Assembly: GCA_033002965.1 (NCBI GenBank)
Contig: JAURVB010004899.1
Location: forward strand, 1 to 64,000
Direction: 5' to 3'
Length of the DNA: 64,000 bases
Source: Piper betle
Lineage: Eukaryota > Streptophyta > Magnoliopsida > Piperales > Piperaceae
Shown here: piece after piece, positions 31,251 to 42,898 of the stretch
How positions within the stretch are numbered: the stretch's first letter is position 1
How the letters are laid out: every line of letters begins with the position of its first letter
Made by a program: the position numbers and the translations under genes
The notes under the pieces: model-generated
What the model was told of the DNA's origin: nothing
Database searches by the model: none
What the model saw: only the letters and a program-made list of their open reading frames with translations

Positions 31251-32993
31251 ATGAGGCGCCATGGGCAGTATGCTGATACCGGTGCCAACCAAATAGGTTC
31301 TCATGTGCAGCACATTCCTGGCCAAGGCCAAAGAATGCAACAGAATCCTGCTATGAGCAATTATATGGGACAGCAGGACATTGTGTCTGTTGAAGAGGAT
31401 CGGAAATACATGGCGCCAAAATCTGAGGGTAGATGGCAGTGGGATGATGATGATGCCTCAAAAGGCTTGAGTGTGATGTCTCCTCATCAGTTCAAGGACA
31501 GTAAGTTCTTGTGCTTCTTACATGTATGGTTATTCTTTATCCATCTTATATGTGGATATTTATAATATGACCTGGCTATTTGGATAGTTCTACTAATTGG
31601 CTTATAACTGCTATTACGTGCTACGTTTAATTATTTCATGGGGAGTTGAGTTTGATGTTAATTTCCTGATACACTTGAAAATGGTGGTGGTGGAGAGCAT
31701 AGAATTACAATTTTACAGTAGTAGAGAAAAGGCATTGTTTGGGTAGAGTTGCATGCCAGTAGTATTATGAATTTGAATATAACAGACTTATTGGTAATAC
31801 CCTTATATGTGGAGCAAAACTGAAGCAGCTTCTTTCTTGGTAAATGTCGCAGAAGATTTGTTGTATTTAATGATAATTTTGTTGCAGGTCAAGGGAGTGA
31901 TGCATCTCGATATCAAGGTTCAAGGCCGGACACAAATTTTGGCTATGGGTTACAAGGCGGCAGCAAGGAATCTAGAGATCTGCCCCACGAACAAGATCCT
32001 AGGGCAGCACGCGAGGACACAAGTCTGCCACGAACACTAGAAGGTCTGGAGGAGAAATTTCTGGACGAAATTATGAAGCTGAACAAGGAACTTCAAGATG
32101 CAGAAGATGCAGAACTCTCGCGTCATAGGGAGGTAAGAAATATATGTGCAGTAATTAGCAAACTCATAGTCACCATGCCAGATTTTAACTCCATGCGAAT
32201 TGTTTTTGCTTCTAAATAATTAATTGTGTCACCACTACTGTGACCCATGAGTTCTTCTCTTTTACATAGAGAGATAGAATTGGATTTTGCGGAGTGCTCT
32301 GTTATGGTGTTATATTGAAAGCTGTTGGAGCTCACTAGATTTGTTAACGCCCGCAGTTTCTGGTCTTCTTTTCTTTTAATCAGGCCATCATATTATTTGA
32401 CAGTGCAGTGGCTTTTTCCCCGTTAGTGCAGTGGCTTTTTCCCCGTTAGTGCAGTGGCCTTTTAGAGGGGATGCTTGAATGCTTGATATCATTGCATCAT
32501 TTATAATGATTTCATTGTATCATTTATAATGATTATAGCTGATCCAACCTCCCAAATTTCTATGCATTTGCATTTACCACCAAACGAATGCTTTAATTTG
32601 TTTTGCCCAAGTCGAAGAAGCTTTTCCAGATGAAATTGAATGTTTGCTAATTGAATGATTCAGAAAATAGGGGAGATCAACACACAGTACAAAGAGAAGC
32701 TTATGGTGCTGCGAGCTCGCCAATCCAATCACAGAGACGACTTTCTACGCCGGGAAATGCAGGCACGGCAGCAAAGCTACCAACAACACGCAGGGAACAA
32801 ATTCCCCGGTGGCGGGCACGGCTACGGACAGCCGCCGACAGCATACTCCGGTGGTCAGTTCGAAGCACCGTACAGGGAGCGTGCCCCCACGCTTCAAGGG
32901 GCTCACGGCCAGGGCTTTGAGGGTAGGGGATCCTACCCCAGTAGCGGTGGTGGGCAGGGCTACAACAGTTCTCGCGGTGGCCGATTCTACTAG
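31251..32993 (+). CDS. Uncharacterised plant protein with coiled coil and Gly-rich tail
   Basis: Exons 31251-31500, 31888-32132 and 32664-32993 join in phase to give 274 aa. The start is MRRHGQYADTG. The middle has a charged stretch, GRWQWDDDDASKG, and then an acidic and basic helix-rich segment (about residues 140-195) that looks like a coiled coil: EGLEEKFLDEIMKLNKEL, then RHREKIGEINTQYKEKL and RARQSNHRDDFL. The tail is rich in Gln, Gly, Tyr and Arg and ends SSRGGRFY, in the style of RNA-binding or low-complexity proteins. I recognise the architecture as a conserved plant family without an assigned function, so none is given. Its stop is only 280 bp from the stop of the convergent HSP20-like gene. 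Confidence 0.8.
32405..32460 (+). repeat. Short tandem repeat in intron 2
   Basis: A 23-bp unit of the form gcagtgg(c)tttttccccgtt is present twice in full and then partially. A second pair, atcatttataatgatt, follows at about 32,498-32,535. It is intronic, with no evident function. Confidence 0.7.
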
Positions 32994-33273
32994 CAGTTTT
33001 ACTTCCAATTTCCCTGTTCTTAATCTTTCTTAGGTGATACAATTCTAATCTGTATGATGAGAATTTCTTCACCTTCATTTGATAATTCACAAGCACTGCA
33101 CTACTTTCAACCACAATGGCACACGCATTGCACTACACAGAGAGCACCAGACGCGGTATAGCCCAGTAGTACACCAACGTTTATCCGACGGAAAGGATAT
33201 GCATTTCATGAAATAGACGAAATCAGCGCGATACATATCACTGAGATAAAGTGATGGTCTTTATGATGAGGAG

Positions 33274-33663
33274 CTAATTCTTCTCTTCAATCTCGACCAC
33301 CCTCACATTGGGCCGCCTCTTCTCCGGCGCCGGCGCCGGCGCCAATTCTTGCTTGGTCACGGTCACGGTGACGAACCCGTCCTCGTCCATCTCCGCTCTT
33401 GCCTCGCCGGCTCGGGAGCCTTCCGGGAGGCGGAATCGGACGACGTAGGAGCCGGGTGTCTCCCAGCGGTCCATCGCCGGACCACCGTCGGCGCAGAATG
33501 GGAAGCCGGTGGTGCGAAAAGGGCTTGCCCAGGAGAAGAAGCTGTGGTCGGGGATGGAGAAGGGGTCGTGAGAGAAGAAGCGGTCCATGATCTGCCGGGA
33601 TAGGCGGTCGAACTCGGCGAACGGGTTCGGCCGGCCGTCGGAGTCAGAAGGGATGATCGACAT
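33274..33663 (-). CDS. Short HSP20-like protein with partial alpha-crystallin domain
   Basis: A single-exon 129-aa protein. It begins MSIIPSDSDGRPNPFAEFDR and has a hydrophobic N-terminal arm (FFSHDPF, FFSWASPF). It then shows the second half of a small heat-shock alpha-crystallin domain: WETPGSYVVRFRLPEG, followed by AEMDEDGFVTVTVTKQE. In standard plant HSP20s, a stretch of about 40-45 residues (the AxLPGxxKEEVKVEV...ISGER region) lies between the W(K)ETPxA and RFRLPE motifs. Here the two are fused. The C-terminus PNVRVVEIEEKN is family-like. It could be a divergent functional short form or an internally deleted copy. The frame is intact with no stop. A TATA-like TATATAAT lies about 120 bp upstream (33,782-33,789). 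Confidence 0.75.
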   Translation of the reverse strand: MSIIPSDSDGRPNPFAEFDRLSRQIMDRFFSHDPFSIPDHSFFSWASPFRTTGFPFCADGGPAMDRWETPGSYVVRFRLPEGSRAGEARAEMDEDGFVTVTVTKQELAPAPAPEKRRPNVRVVEIEEKN

Positions 33664-34810
33664 TTTCCGGCACCGGTGAGGACGATGGGTGAGTGAGAAT
33701 AGTGGAAAAGAGTGGATTCAGGCTGTAGAAGGTTCTGGATGGTTCGGTAAGAAGCCAAATGACCGAGATGCCCTCCACGGATTATATACATATTCAACCT
33801 TATTTCATTTTTTTTTTTGGATCTATATTTCTGCTTATGATGATTTTACGTAATAATTCAAGGGAAAAAATGTTTTTAAATTATAAGGCATCTTATTTTA
33901 ATCTATCAAATGTATAGTTTTGATTATCATACCAATAATCATATTGGATTTTTTAATGTTACAGGTATATTTAGTTCAACTATATTCTAAAATTATAAAT
34001 AAAATATTTCATAAATATTAAAAATATATTTTATCATTAATATTTTATTACATATTGATTAAATTATCATATTTTTCAACAAAAACTTAAATTTTGTGAA
34101 ATTTTTTTATTGAAAGATTGTATACAAATTAAAATTAAAATGGTACAAAAAGTTGAATTGTATCATATTTAAAGATGGTACGTAATATATAAAGTTCAAT
34201 TGGGTAAAATGATACGGTATTTAAAATTATGAATTACAAAGTTAAATGCAAAGGTAGGGGATATTGGGCACAAAAACTCAGCTCTTCTTTTTATTAAAAA
34301 AACCCTCCAAATTAAAGAGTTCATCACAATGTAGCTACCAAATATTCTAGTAACTAAAATGTCTAATTATACATTTTACAACTAACGATTTTCAACCTTT
34401 TAAATTTTTTTCTCATGTGGAACCATTAAAAGGAAATTCATGTTTCTATCTTTAAATTTTTGAGCGAAACAAAATATTTGAAAATTAAAACAAAGCCAAA
34501 TCTCCTACTTTTACCATCTCTTTCATGCCAAACCATCCAATAATCACATCTTTGCAAGAGTGGTTAATTAAGAGGGAAAAAACCTGCAATAGTTTTAGTG
34601 ACATTCATCTTCGCTTCGAGCTTACATGGAAACGTCAACGAACCCTCAGTAGATATGATTTACGTTTTTCCTCGGTAGCATCAAGGCAACATGTCATCTC
34701 TTCGCAAAACAAAACTTGGAAGAGGTAAGAGAGTTTTACCAAGAATTCAAGAAGATGTTGGAACTAAAGCTCTTAAAAACTTCCAAGCAAAATGGATTAT
34801 GATTTTGCAC
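33664..34810. other. Spacer between HSP20-like and MAM33-like genes
   Basis: The DNA is AT-rich from 33,800 to 34,500. The stretch next to 34,811 is the likely 3' untranslated region of the MAM33-like gene. No supported coding region; the small forward frames at 34,525-34,900 resemble nothing known. Confidence 0.5.
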
Positions 34811-37150
34811 TCAACTGGTCTTACGTTCGTTGATGACGGTGCCCACTGTTTTGAACCATCGCATAAGGTTCCGGTGATCCTTGACATAGAGCCAGGCTTG
34901 TAGAAAGGGGAAAAGACTCTCATTCACCCCACGCGCCTCTATATAGCTGTGAAGTGCATCCCTCATTTTCTCATCAAGATCTCTGCCAAATACCCACTCA
35001 TCCATCAATTCATTTGCTACACAAAAGATGTAAAATCATGTTTGAAGTGAATAAATAAAATAGACTGGATCCTAATTCAAAAAGATATTGGATACCCAAT
35101 AAATCTCATCACGGTGACGAGAGAATAGTATCTCAAAACAGTGATGAAAGAATAGTTTGCAGCTTGAATGAACGAGTTCAGAATTGGAAATTACGAGTTC
35201 AGAAAGAGTAGCCACGAAGGGTATACAGTGCTTCCTATATCAGTTTACAGTTAAGAAATCAATAACAGACCTCATTTGCTCATGCAGGCGAAGAAAACAA
35301 CTTGTAGGAAGTTTTTCTTTTTTTTCTTTTTGAGAAAAGAGATTCTCAATGATCAATAAGACATTTCAAAAGGTAACATCTTCAATAACTACTTTATAAT
35401 AAATGAGAAGATGCACACAGAGCAAATAAGGTTTTATCACACTGAAATGGCAACTCTATAATATAACCCTTTCGTACTGTTCAAGGTGCAGGAGCATACA
35501 AAACATTATTGTGAATTAGAAAATTAATTATACTTAGTGATTCTATTTTGAATGGTATTTCTAATTTTGCATGTTCCTTACTTCAGTCCACTTATATTCA
35601 TCTTTTAAGAGTAATTTTTTATAATAATCATATAAGGATCTCACTTGTATTATGACTTTATTTTCAGTCTATATGTATGACTTCAAGCCTCCAACGTAGA
35701 ACAGGTATCAGTAGAACAGGTATCGATGAAATGAATAAAATTTTTGCTTAGTTATCTCTCTTATTCCTCTATGTTTCTCACGAATTTGCTCCCCTTCCAT
35801 CCAACAATTCTTCTCCAAATTATTTCCTCCATCTTCCAGGAGATAATCCTCGGGATGTTAGTCATGACCAGTAGCAAGAGACATCATAAATGGCACAACA
35901 TTCACAAGAATCTTCAATTTTTAACATGTCATTGACGTTTTTCTTCTATATATTGAACTAAGCTAACAAATAGATATTGTTTTCACTACCCTGCCAAGTC
36001 CAAATTCCTAATTGTGAAGCAACAGAACTTACTTAGCACTTAGCAGTCACCCCTACTCCTAAGGTGCCAAATGTGAAATTCAAAATGTCAAAGATAAATT
36101 CCCTCAGACTTTTAAATCTGCACATAAAAACATGAGAAAAAGCTTAACTCGATCAAAGCATAAATAAGTTAAGTAGAAAACAATTCATCAATTTTCTTAT
36201 ATTGCATATCTCAATATCCACCAGCTTGCATCCATTCATCATCTAACTAACCCCCAAAAGGTTATTCCACTCAAACAAAAGCATAACCAATTGCCAACAT
36301 CAAAAGCTAAAAAATGCGAACTTATGCCAATAAACAAGCACAATCATATATAAACCACGCAGTAAAGTAAGACCATCAAACAACAGACTGGTTCACAATC
36401 ATCAAACACAAACACAAAGACCAAATGTAGGTGGCAAAACAGCAAACACCCATTGTGCAAACGAGTATTGAAAGAGTGTGTGAATGTTCTTACTGGAACG
36501 CAGGGCCGGCGTATTTGGTAGGAGTACGGAAGACGGCGGGGGCGGCCAAACCACCGACCTTTGGTCGGAGGGAGACGGAGTGGATGCCGAGGGCGTCGGG
36601 GTAGAGACCACAGAGGAAGTGAAGGTGGTTCTTCCATCCAGGCTTCGCGATGTCGACGTGAAGGAACAGCTGGTTGATCGACTGCGCGTCGTCGTCGCCG
36701 TCGTCGCCGCCGCCGGGGATGATATTGGCCAGCCGCATGACGGAGATGCTGATCTCCTCGGCGCCGGCACCCTCCCCGTAGCTCCGCCGCAGCACCGGTC
36801 CGCTGCCGTCAAGCGCCCCCTTCACAATGCCGAAGGGCGCCGGCGGGCTCACCTTCTACAACAACCCGAATAAAAACGGTGAGAGGATCAGAAAAAGTGT
36901 ATTTTTTGGGTGCTGCGGTGGGGAAGGGAAGGTTGGTTACCGGAGGAGGGACCATCTTGGAGACTTCGAGGTAGTGGTCCTTGAGGGAGCGGAGGATGAG
37001 CGAGTCGACGGCGGCCGAGGAGGAGGCCGTGGCGCCGCCGGAGTGGGGCTTCGAGTTAGCCGCTGGTTTTGATTTGGTAGCCAGCGTCCGCCATGACCAG
37101 CGAGGAGCGCCGCCGGCCGCTTGTCCGGAGACGATGATTCGCCGCCACAT
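34811..37150 (-). CDS. Mitochondrial glycoprotein (MAM33/p32) family protein
   Basis: Plant MAM33/p32 family members are acidic, ring-forming mitochondrial matrix proteins. Exons in gene order are 37150-36941, 36855-36494 and 34982-34811, which join in phase to give 247 aa. The N-terminus MWRRIIVSGQAAGG is Arg-rich with few acidic residues, as in a mitochondrial presequence. Family motifs follow: HLHFLCGLYPDALGIHSV, KYAGPAFQ/DLDEKMRDALHSYIE across the last junction, ARGVNESLFPFL, and HRNLMRWFKTV near the end. The last acceptor is at 34,983 (TTGGCAG): an upstream TAG acceptor would put the conserved tail out of frame, whereas this one gives the expected GPxFxxLD. Intron 2 is about 1.5 kb with no visible gene. 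Confidence 0.85.
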
Positions 37151-38150
37151 TATCTAAGCTCCGGCGGAGGAAGCGCCGCCGCTACCTTGGCGCCTAGTTT
37201 GTCGAGAAGACTGAATGAGTATGGTTTGGTCTAACCGACCAAACCAACCGAACCAAAGTTATTACTGTAGTTCGGTTCGGTGCCGGTTTACTTTGGTTGT
37301 AGATTTTGTAGTTCGATGAAACCGAATAAATCAATAAATAAAAAAATCTTATTTATATTAACTTCTTCATTTTCTTTCTTCAACGGTGTGCCTTTATATA
37401 TTTTTAATCATATATAAAAGGTTTATAAAATTGTTACTTTGGTTTAATTTATTGAAAATAATTTATTTATTCACGTAGAAGTTTAATTTAATATATTATA
37501 TATTATTTATCTATTATACAATATCTCAAATTAGAACACTATTTATATAATTTTTCATACTAACTTTGTAATTATCCCTAAAGTGTGCCAGTAATTAAAA
37601 AGTTGTAATTTTGTTATTATTTTCAGGTCTGTGCTTTATAGAATATAGTTTAGAAAATAATAATACAATCAATGATCTATTTATTATTATTGAAGAAATT
37701 ATTTATTTACAATTAAGGTTTGTAATATTAGATATCTCACACGCAATTTATAGAGATATAGAACATAAATTAGAATATATCATAGATGTTTATAAGTTTA
37801 TAATTTGAATATAATCATGATTGAAGATTTCTTTAATAATATTTAGAAAATAAAATCTCAAATTAATGGGAATTGCATATATATATATATATGTTAATTT
37901 ATTTATCCATCCATTGTATATCTATCTATTTATTTATCCATTAACAATATAACATAAGGTGGTTTTCTTTCAAGTGTCTGGTCTACGATTTTTAGAGGCT
38001 TTTACTTGAATTTAAAGAATTTTAGAAAGAATGTAATCTCAATCATTAGATTATTATAACCGGTGAAATTAGATTTATAAGATTCTTAATCTAACTCTAA
38101 ATATGAATTATAATTTTTATAATGACTATTAGATTATAATAATAGGCGAG

Positions 38151-38189
<39 letters not shown>

Positions 38190-38929
38190 TTAGTTATAAT
38201 TATAAATTATAAAACATAAATAAAGTCAAGCAGCAACCACTTTTACATTGTTTCCTAAAATAGGTCCTACTGTTCTAATTTTGATAGATTCGCACTTTTT
38301 TCGTTATATCTTTGTTCTTCAAATTAACCAATAAGGACCATTCCTTCATAATTAACGACTTAGGAGTTTCCTCCATTAAATTAATTTTTTTTATTTTCCC
38401 GCACTTTATTCTTATCTTTTCCATTCCTATCTTTATTATAACAACTAATATTAGATATATAAGAGTTCGGATTTAATTACAACTATAAATTATGTCACTT
38501 ATTTTAACTAATATATAAGACATTTTTTTAAAAAATTCAAGATACTCCTCCAATAATCTTATCTAATTTTTTACTACTTTTTATTAAAATATAATTTATT
38601 TGATCTTTATTTTATTTAATTTTTGGACAAGGTCATTATATACACATTCTTAAATTTTTGCAAAAAAAACATCCATCACTATCAAATACGCTGTAATGAA
38701 AAAAACTATTATAATAAAATTTGTGTGAAAACATATTTGGTAAAAATAAATTAGTTTGGTAAAATTTTCATGAAAACTTATCCCTTACACTTATTATCCA
38801 ATAAACTATGAGATGCTTATCGCTTCTCAAATTTTATAGTTTTAATTTATTTTTTTATTATTAGGCATCTTATTCATAATTTTTATGAATTATTCATATT
38901 TTTGTGAATACGTTATTTTGAAATTTAGG
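37151..38929. other. AT-rich upstream region of MAM33-like gene
   Basis: At 37,225-37,335 several AACCGA/TCGGTT motifs occur in both orientations within 75-185 bp of the MAM33-like start codon. They resemble subterminal repeats of small DNA transposons. The rest is AT-rich with a (TA)n run at 38,155-38,184. No gene seen. Confidence 0.5.
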
Positions 38930-40040
38930 GATAATTATCTGTTGATTAATAAATTACATTATGAAATTTAGAATTGATAATGATTAATTATACTTCGAAT
39001 TATTTGATTAGGAAATTTAATATGTTATGGATGATGTTAAAAATTGTGAAGTGCGGTATATGTTAATTAATTATTTGATTAGAAAGTTAATTCAGAATGA
39101 GAATTTAAAAATTGTGACATAGGCACCTATTTAAAAGTAATGATAAGAAGATTTTAAATTGTTGATTGTTAAATTAATTCATTTGTTGATAGTCTGATAG
39201 TGATATTAGTAATTATAGTATTTATAATTTTGCAATGATTTCTATGCATCAATTTCATTCATGCATTATATAACTAGCTTGGGCATTAGCATTTAGTTTG
39301 ATTGTGTAGATGTAGAGTTGGATCTCGCCGCTTAAGTACGTGATATCGCTTGGAGCTTCTATCAAGTCCATTTAGGACTCGCCCCAGGTTTATCACGTAT
39401 TCTATCATGATTTATTTACTAATTGCAGGACATGTTAAGTAGTATTTTATCATATTTTACTTAACTCGGGTCATTTAATCAAATAGTTTTTTAGATTAAT
39501 AACCCTTGAGGATGAGATCCCTCAAGTAGGTTTTCAAAAATAAAATCACCTCAAGTTGCCTCAGACCTATGGTATAAATCTCTTCTTATGCCTATATATA
39601 ATTTTATCAAGTTTTCAGTGAGATGAAAGATGGTGAAATCGACTTGTACAACAATAAGCGAGTGCACCTGCCAATCACAACGGGATATGGATTACTGAGA
39701 AGGTTATTTTATTCCCGAAGGATCCTGACAACTTCGTGTTTTGAGTTCCATGCACCCGGAGAAACGTGGAGGTTTATGGGTATCGTTTACTATAACGAAC
39801 GTCCGGACATGTAGTTAAAAGGGTACCGAAGGCGACTGCGTGGGAGTACTCAACATTCGTGCTCTGACCCAGGAACAATATGGAGAAAATGAAAGGGCTT
39901 AAGATATACTGGTAGTCCTGAGGGACAGAAAAGAAAATAAGAAAAGGTCAAGAGAGATATCAGCAGATCAGTCAGTTTAGGATGTTATTGAGTTTGTGGC
40001 CTGATGGCTCTCCAGTAGATGCCCTTATGAGAAATCAATA

Positions 40041-40044
<4 letters not shown>

Positions 40045-40106
<62 letters not shown>

Positions 40107-40107
40107 G
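40045..40107. repeat. (TA)n(GA)n microsatellite
   Basis: A TA run of about 40 bases followed by a GA run of about 20. The TA/GA tract sits inside the old LTR. Confidence 0.9.
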
Positions 40108-40470
40108 GTGATGATTAGGAGTCAGTCTAAACAGAGTAGTGACTATTATGTGCAAAAACACAAACATGGCACGTTATGCTTGGATTGTTGTGTTTTGATT
40201 ATAGTGTATAATTTTAAAATGTGCTGTTAAATGTTTAAATGACTGAAAAATGTTAAAATAATATAACAGATATGTTAGATAAATTAGCAAATGGGTCAAG
40301 ACCCACTTTATGAAAGTTATTCTGTGAATATGATCACTGTAAAAATTATAACGAATAGATGGGTCAAGACCTCATGGATGTATAAAGTTTTATTAATAAA
40401 TTTTAGTATTTTTTGAAATGGAAGTTTTCTGTTGTGATGTGTGTGTGTGTGTATATATATATGTGTGTGG

Positions 40471-41080
40471 ATAGGATAGCCTGGGGGCAACTGTAGGAAA
40501 AATTTCCAGCAATTGCCTCGATCTAAACCATCTGATTATATCGGACAGTCCAAATCTATTTTCTTAAAAAAAATAAAAACTTCCTCTCCCTCCCTCCCAC
40601 TACCGTCCACAACGCCGAAGCCCTGGCAGTCCACCGCCCCGGTGCTCCCCGCCGCCCATCCTCAAAGGCGTGGGCGTGGGCGTGGCGAGGAGGGTGCAAT
40701 GGAGGGCGTGGGCAAAGGCAAGGGCGTGACAAAGGGTGTGAGCGCAGGCACGAGAGAGGGTGTTGACACAGCAAAGGGCGTGGGCGCCGCCGCGGGTGGG
40801 GCTCGATGGGGGGCGTGGAGGGCGTGGGTGGAGGCATGGGAGCAGCAAAGGGCATGAGCACTGCTGAGGGCACGGGTGCAGGTGAGAGCTCGACGGTGGG
40901 CGTGGGTGTGGGGGGGGGAGCATGGCGGCGGCGGCGGCAGCAGCGGCGTGGACAGTAGCGGGAGGGAGGAGGGGAAGTTTTTTTTAAGAAAATAGATTTG
41001 GTCCATCCAATATAATAGGATAGTCCAAATAGGGGTGATTGGAGGAAATTTTTCCTATAGTCGGCCCAGGCTACTCTATC
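40471..41080. mobile_element. Foldback/TIR element W with GC-rich centre
   Basis: The two ends are inverted repeats of about 135 bp. The left runs from 40,471; the right, reversed, starts gatagagtagcctggg at 41,080. They share TAGCCTGGG, AGGAAAAATTTCC, a diverged CATCTGATTATAT-type block, and CAAATCTATTTTCTTAA, then pyrimidine runs. Each end contains its own small hairpin (GGAAA...TTTCC). The 330-bp centre is GC-rich with many GGGCGTG motifs and no gene. Both flanks are TA or TG/TA microsatellites. Confidence 0.7.
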
Positions 41081-41245
41081 TATATATATATATATATATA
41101 TAGGTAAAGTGATTGTGAGCCGAGGGCAGAAAAGTCCAAATAGAGGTGATTGGAGGAAATTTTTCCTACAGTCGCCCCAGGCTACTCTATCTTTTATATA
41201 TATATATATGGGTAAAAAGTGATTGTGAGCCGAGGAGAGAAAAAA
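41023..41245 (+). repeat. Direct duplication of about 111 bp spanning the W end
   Basis: Two copies start at 41,023 and 41,134 with gtccaaatag(a/g)ggtgattgg. Each contains the W terminus, a (TA)n run and the start of element X (gtgattgtgagccgagg). Confidence 0.8.
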
Positions 41246-41595
41246 ATTTTCTACCCCAAGCTCACATCTAGGTCGTCCGGTTATAAAGATGGCCAAGAAC
41301 TGTCATTCTAAAAACAAAAAAAATCTCCCACTTCTGCTGCCGCCTCCTAGCCGCACTCCACCTCGCCTCGGTTGGCCTTGCCCTACCGTGGTCGCCCCTG
41401 CCCCACTGCGGTCACTATCCCGCCGCGACCACCCCCACCCCGTCCGCTCGTCACCCTGCTCCCCCACCACAGACGCCCCTCCTCTCCACTCCCTCAGGGA
41501 AGAGGGGCATCCACGGCGGGCGAGGGGGTGACCATGGATAGAGCGGGGGCGACGGCGGACGGGGCGGGGCCGACAAGGCGGAGGAGCGAGGCGGG

Positions 41596-42831
41596 TGAAA
41601 AACCCCGAAAAAATAATTAGGTTATTTTATTTAAGGTTTTATAAATCCTAGAATGAACCATAAATAATATTTAATTAAATTAATTCTTACGAATCAATAT
41701 CATAAATTATTAATTATAACCGTTAGCGTATCGGTGCGATAATATTTATAGATGGTTTTAAGTAAGTTTTATTTATTAAAATTTTAGGATTGGGAATTGT
41801 GAGTGCAATTCGACACCCATTTGCATTAACTCAATAGTCAATTTTGACTATTTGCTATCACACAAATAATTGGTGTTCAATATAGTTATGTGTGATTACG
41901 TTCTTTTCTATAAAAATTTAATGTAGTGTCTTCTTGAATTCCACACATATTTTTTCTATATAAAGGAGAATTCTATTGATGGTAAATAAAACATCAACTT
42001 GATAGTTTGTGAGCACATTTGGCTCACAAAAGCTAAGTTTTAGGGAAGTTTCATTCATATTAGGATCGTGTGTTGTAGTTGTGGGTGTGTCATCACAATT
42101 TCAGGTTCATATAATTACTCAAAATGTTATATATTCCTATTTGGGAGCCTTGGTCGGCTTGAGCGTACATTCGACCACCATGTGCTGAGCACAACTGGGG
42201 TTAAAGAATTGACTCAGTCCGACATATGACAACACCCTTAAAATCCCCTATGCCGAAAAGGGTAACAAGGCGCAGTGGCACAAGACGACTCATTATGCAC
42301 TTGTGATACTGGAAGATAAGTCAATGGGATATATTGGTAACTACAAGCCGTGGGCCACGAAGCGTGTGTGCGCATACATGAGATTGTAGCTGGATGGGGC
42401 AACCACCCCTCCCGGCATAATAAGAGTTTAGCATAGGCTCATAATCACTAAAAGGTTTAATTAATGATATTGTGGAATATATTAACTTGTTTCTTATAAT
42501 TATATGACTTAGTATTTTTATCACTAATGCAGAATTGCCTCCGCAGGTGTGAGCATTATGGAAAGATGGGAAAAATTAGGATAGCTGGGGGACTCTGTTA
42601 TTAGACTTTTGAATTTTTTGTTTCTTATTTGTTATTATGCGTTTAGATTATTTGCATGGCAATGGGATTTCGGTTCAGTTCATGGGGCTTAGATTATTCT
42701 GAGTTTTTATTATATTAAATTTTATGTCAGGGGTTTATTTAAAATATTGAAATTTTATAGAAAATTAATTTATGAGAGTTTCATATAATAACATTTGGCT
42801 AGTGGCTCGGAATGGGCAGGTCGTTATAACA
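41596..42831. mobile_element. Probable solo LTR of a second family
   Basis: AT-rich 1.24-kb insert within the GC-rich interior of element X. It begins TGAAAAACCCCG and ends GGTCGTTATAACA, in keeping with TG...CA LTR ends. The flanking pentamers GCGGG and GGGGC do not match, so the exact limits are unproven. No coding region. Confidence 0.45.
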
Positions 42832-42898
42832 GGGGCGACAACGAATGCGGCGGGGCTAACGCCAATGGGGAGCGCAGCGGGGGCGACCATGGACGGGG

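Noticed and set aside
33728..33740. Heat-shock-element-like GAAggTTCtgGAt upstream of the HSP20-like gene
   Set aside because: It lies between the only TATA-like site (33,782-33,789) and the ATG, so it would be in the transcribed leader, and the third unit is imperfect.
34525..34903. Two forward ORFs downstream of the MAM33-like gene
   Set aside because: They overlap its reverse-strand 3' region and last exon and show no family resemblance.
40513..41620. Several frames inside elements W and X
   Set aside because: Low-complexity GC-rich cargo, open on both strands, with no recognisable domain.
41596..42831. Target duplication GCGGG/GGGGC for the second-family LTR
   Set aside because: Only three of five positions match in a G-rich context, so it is not evidence.
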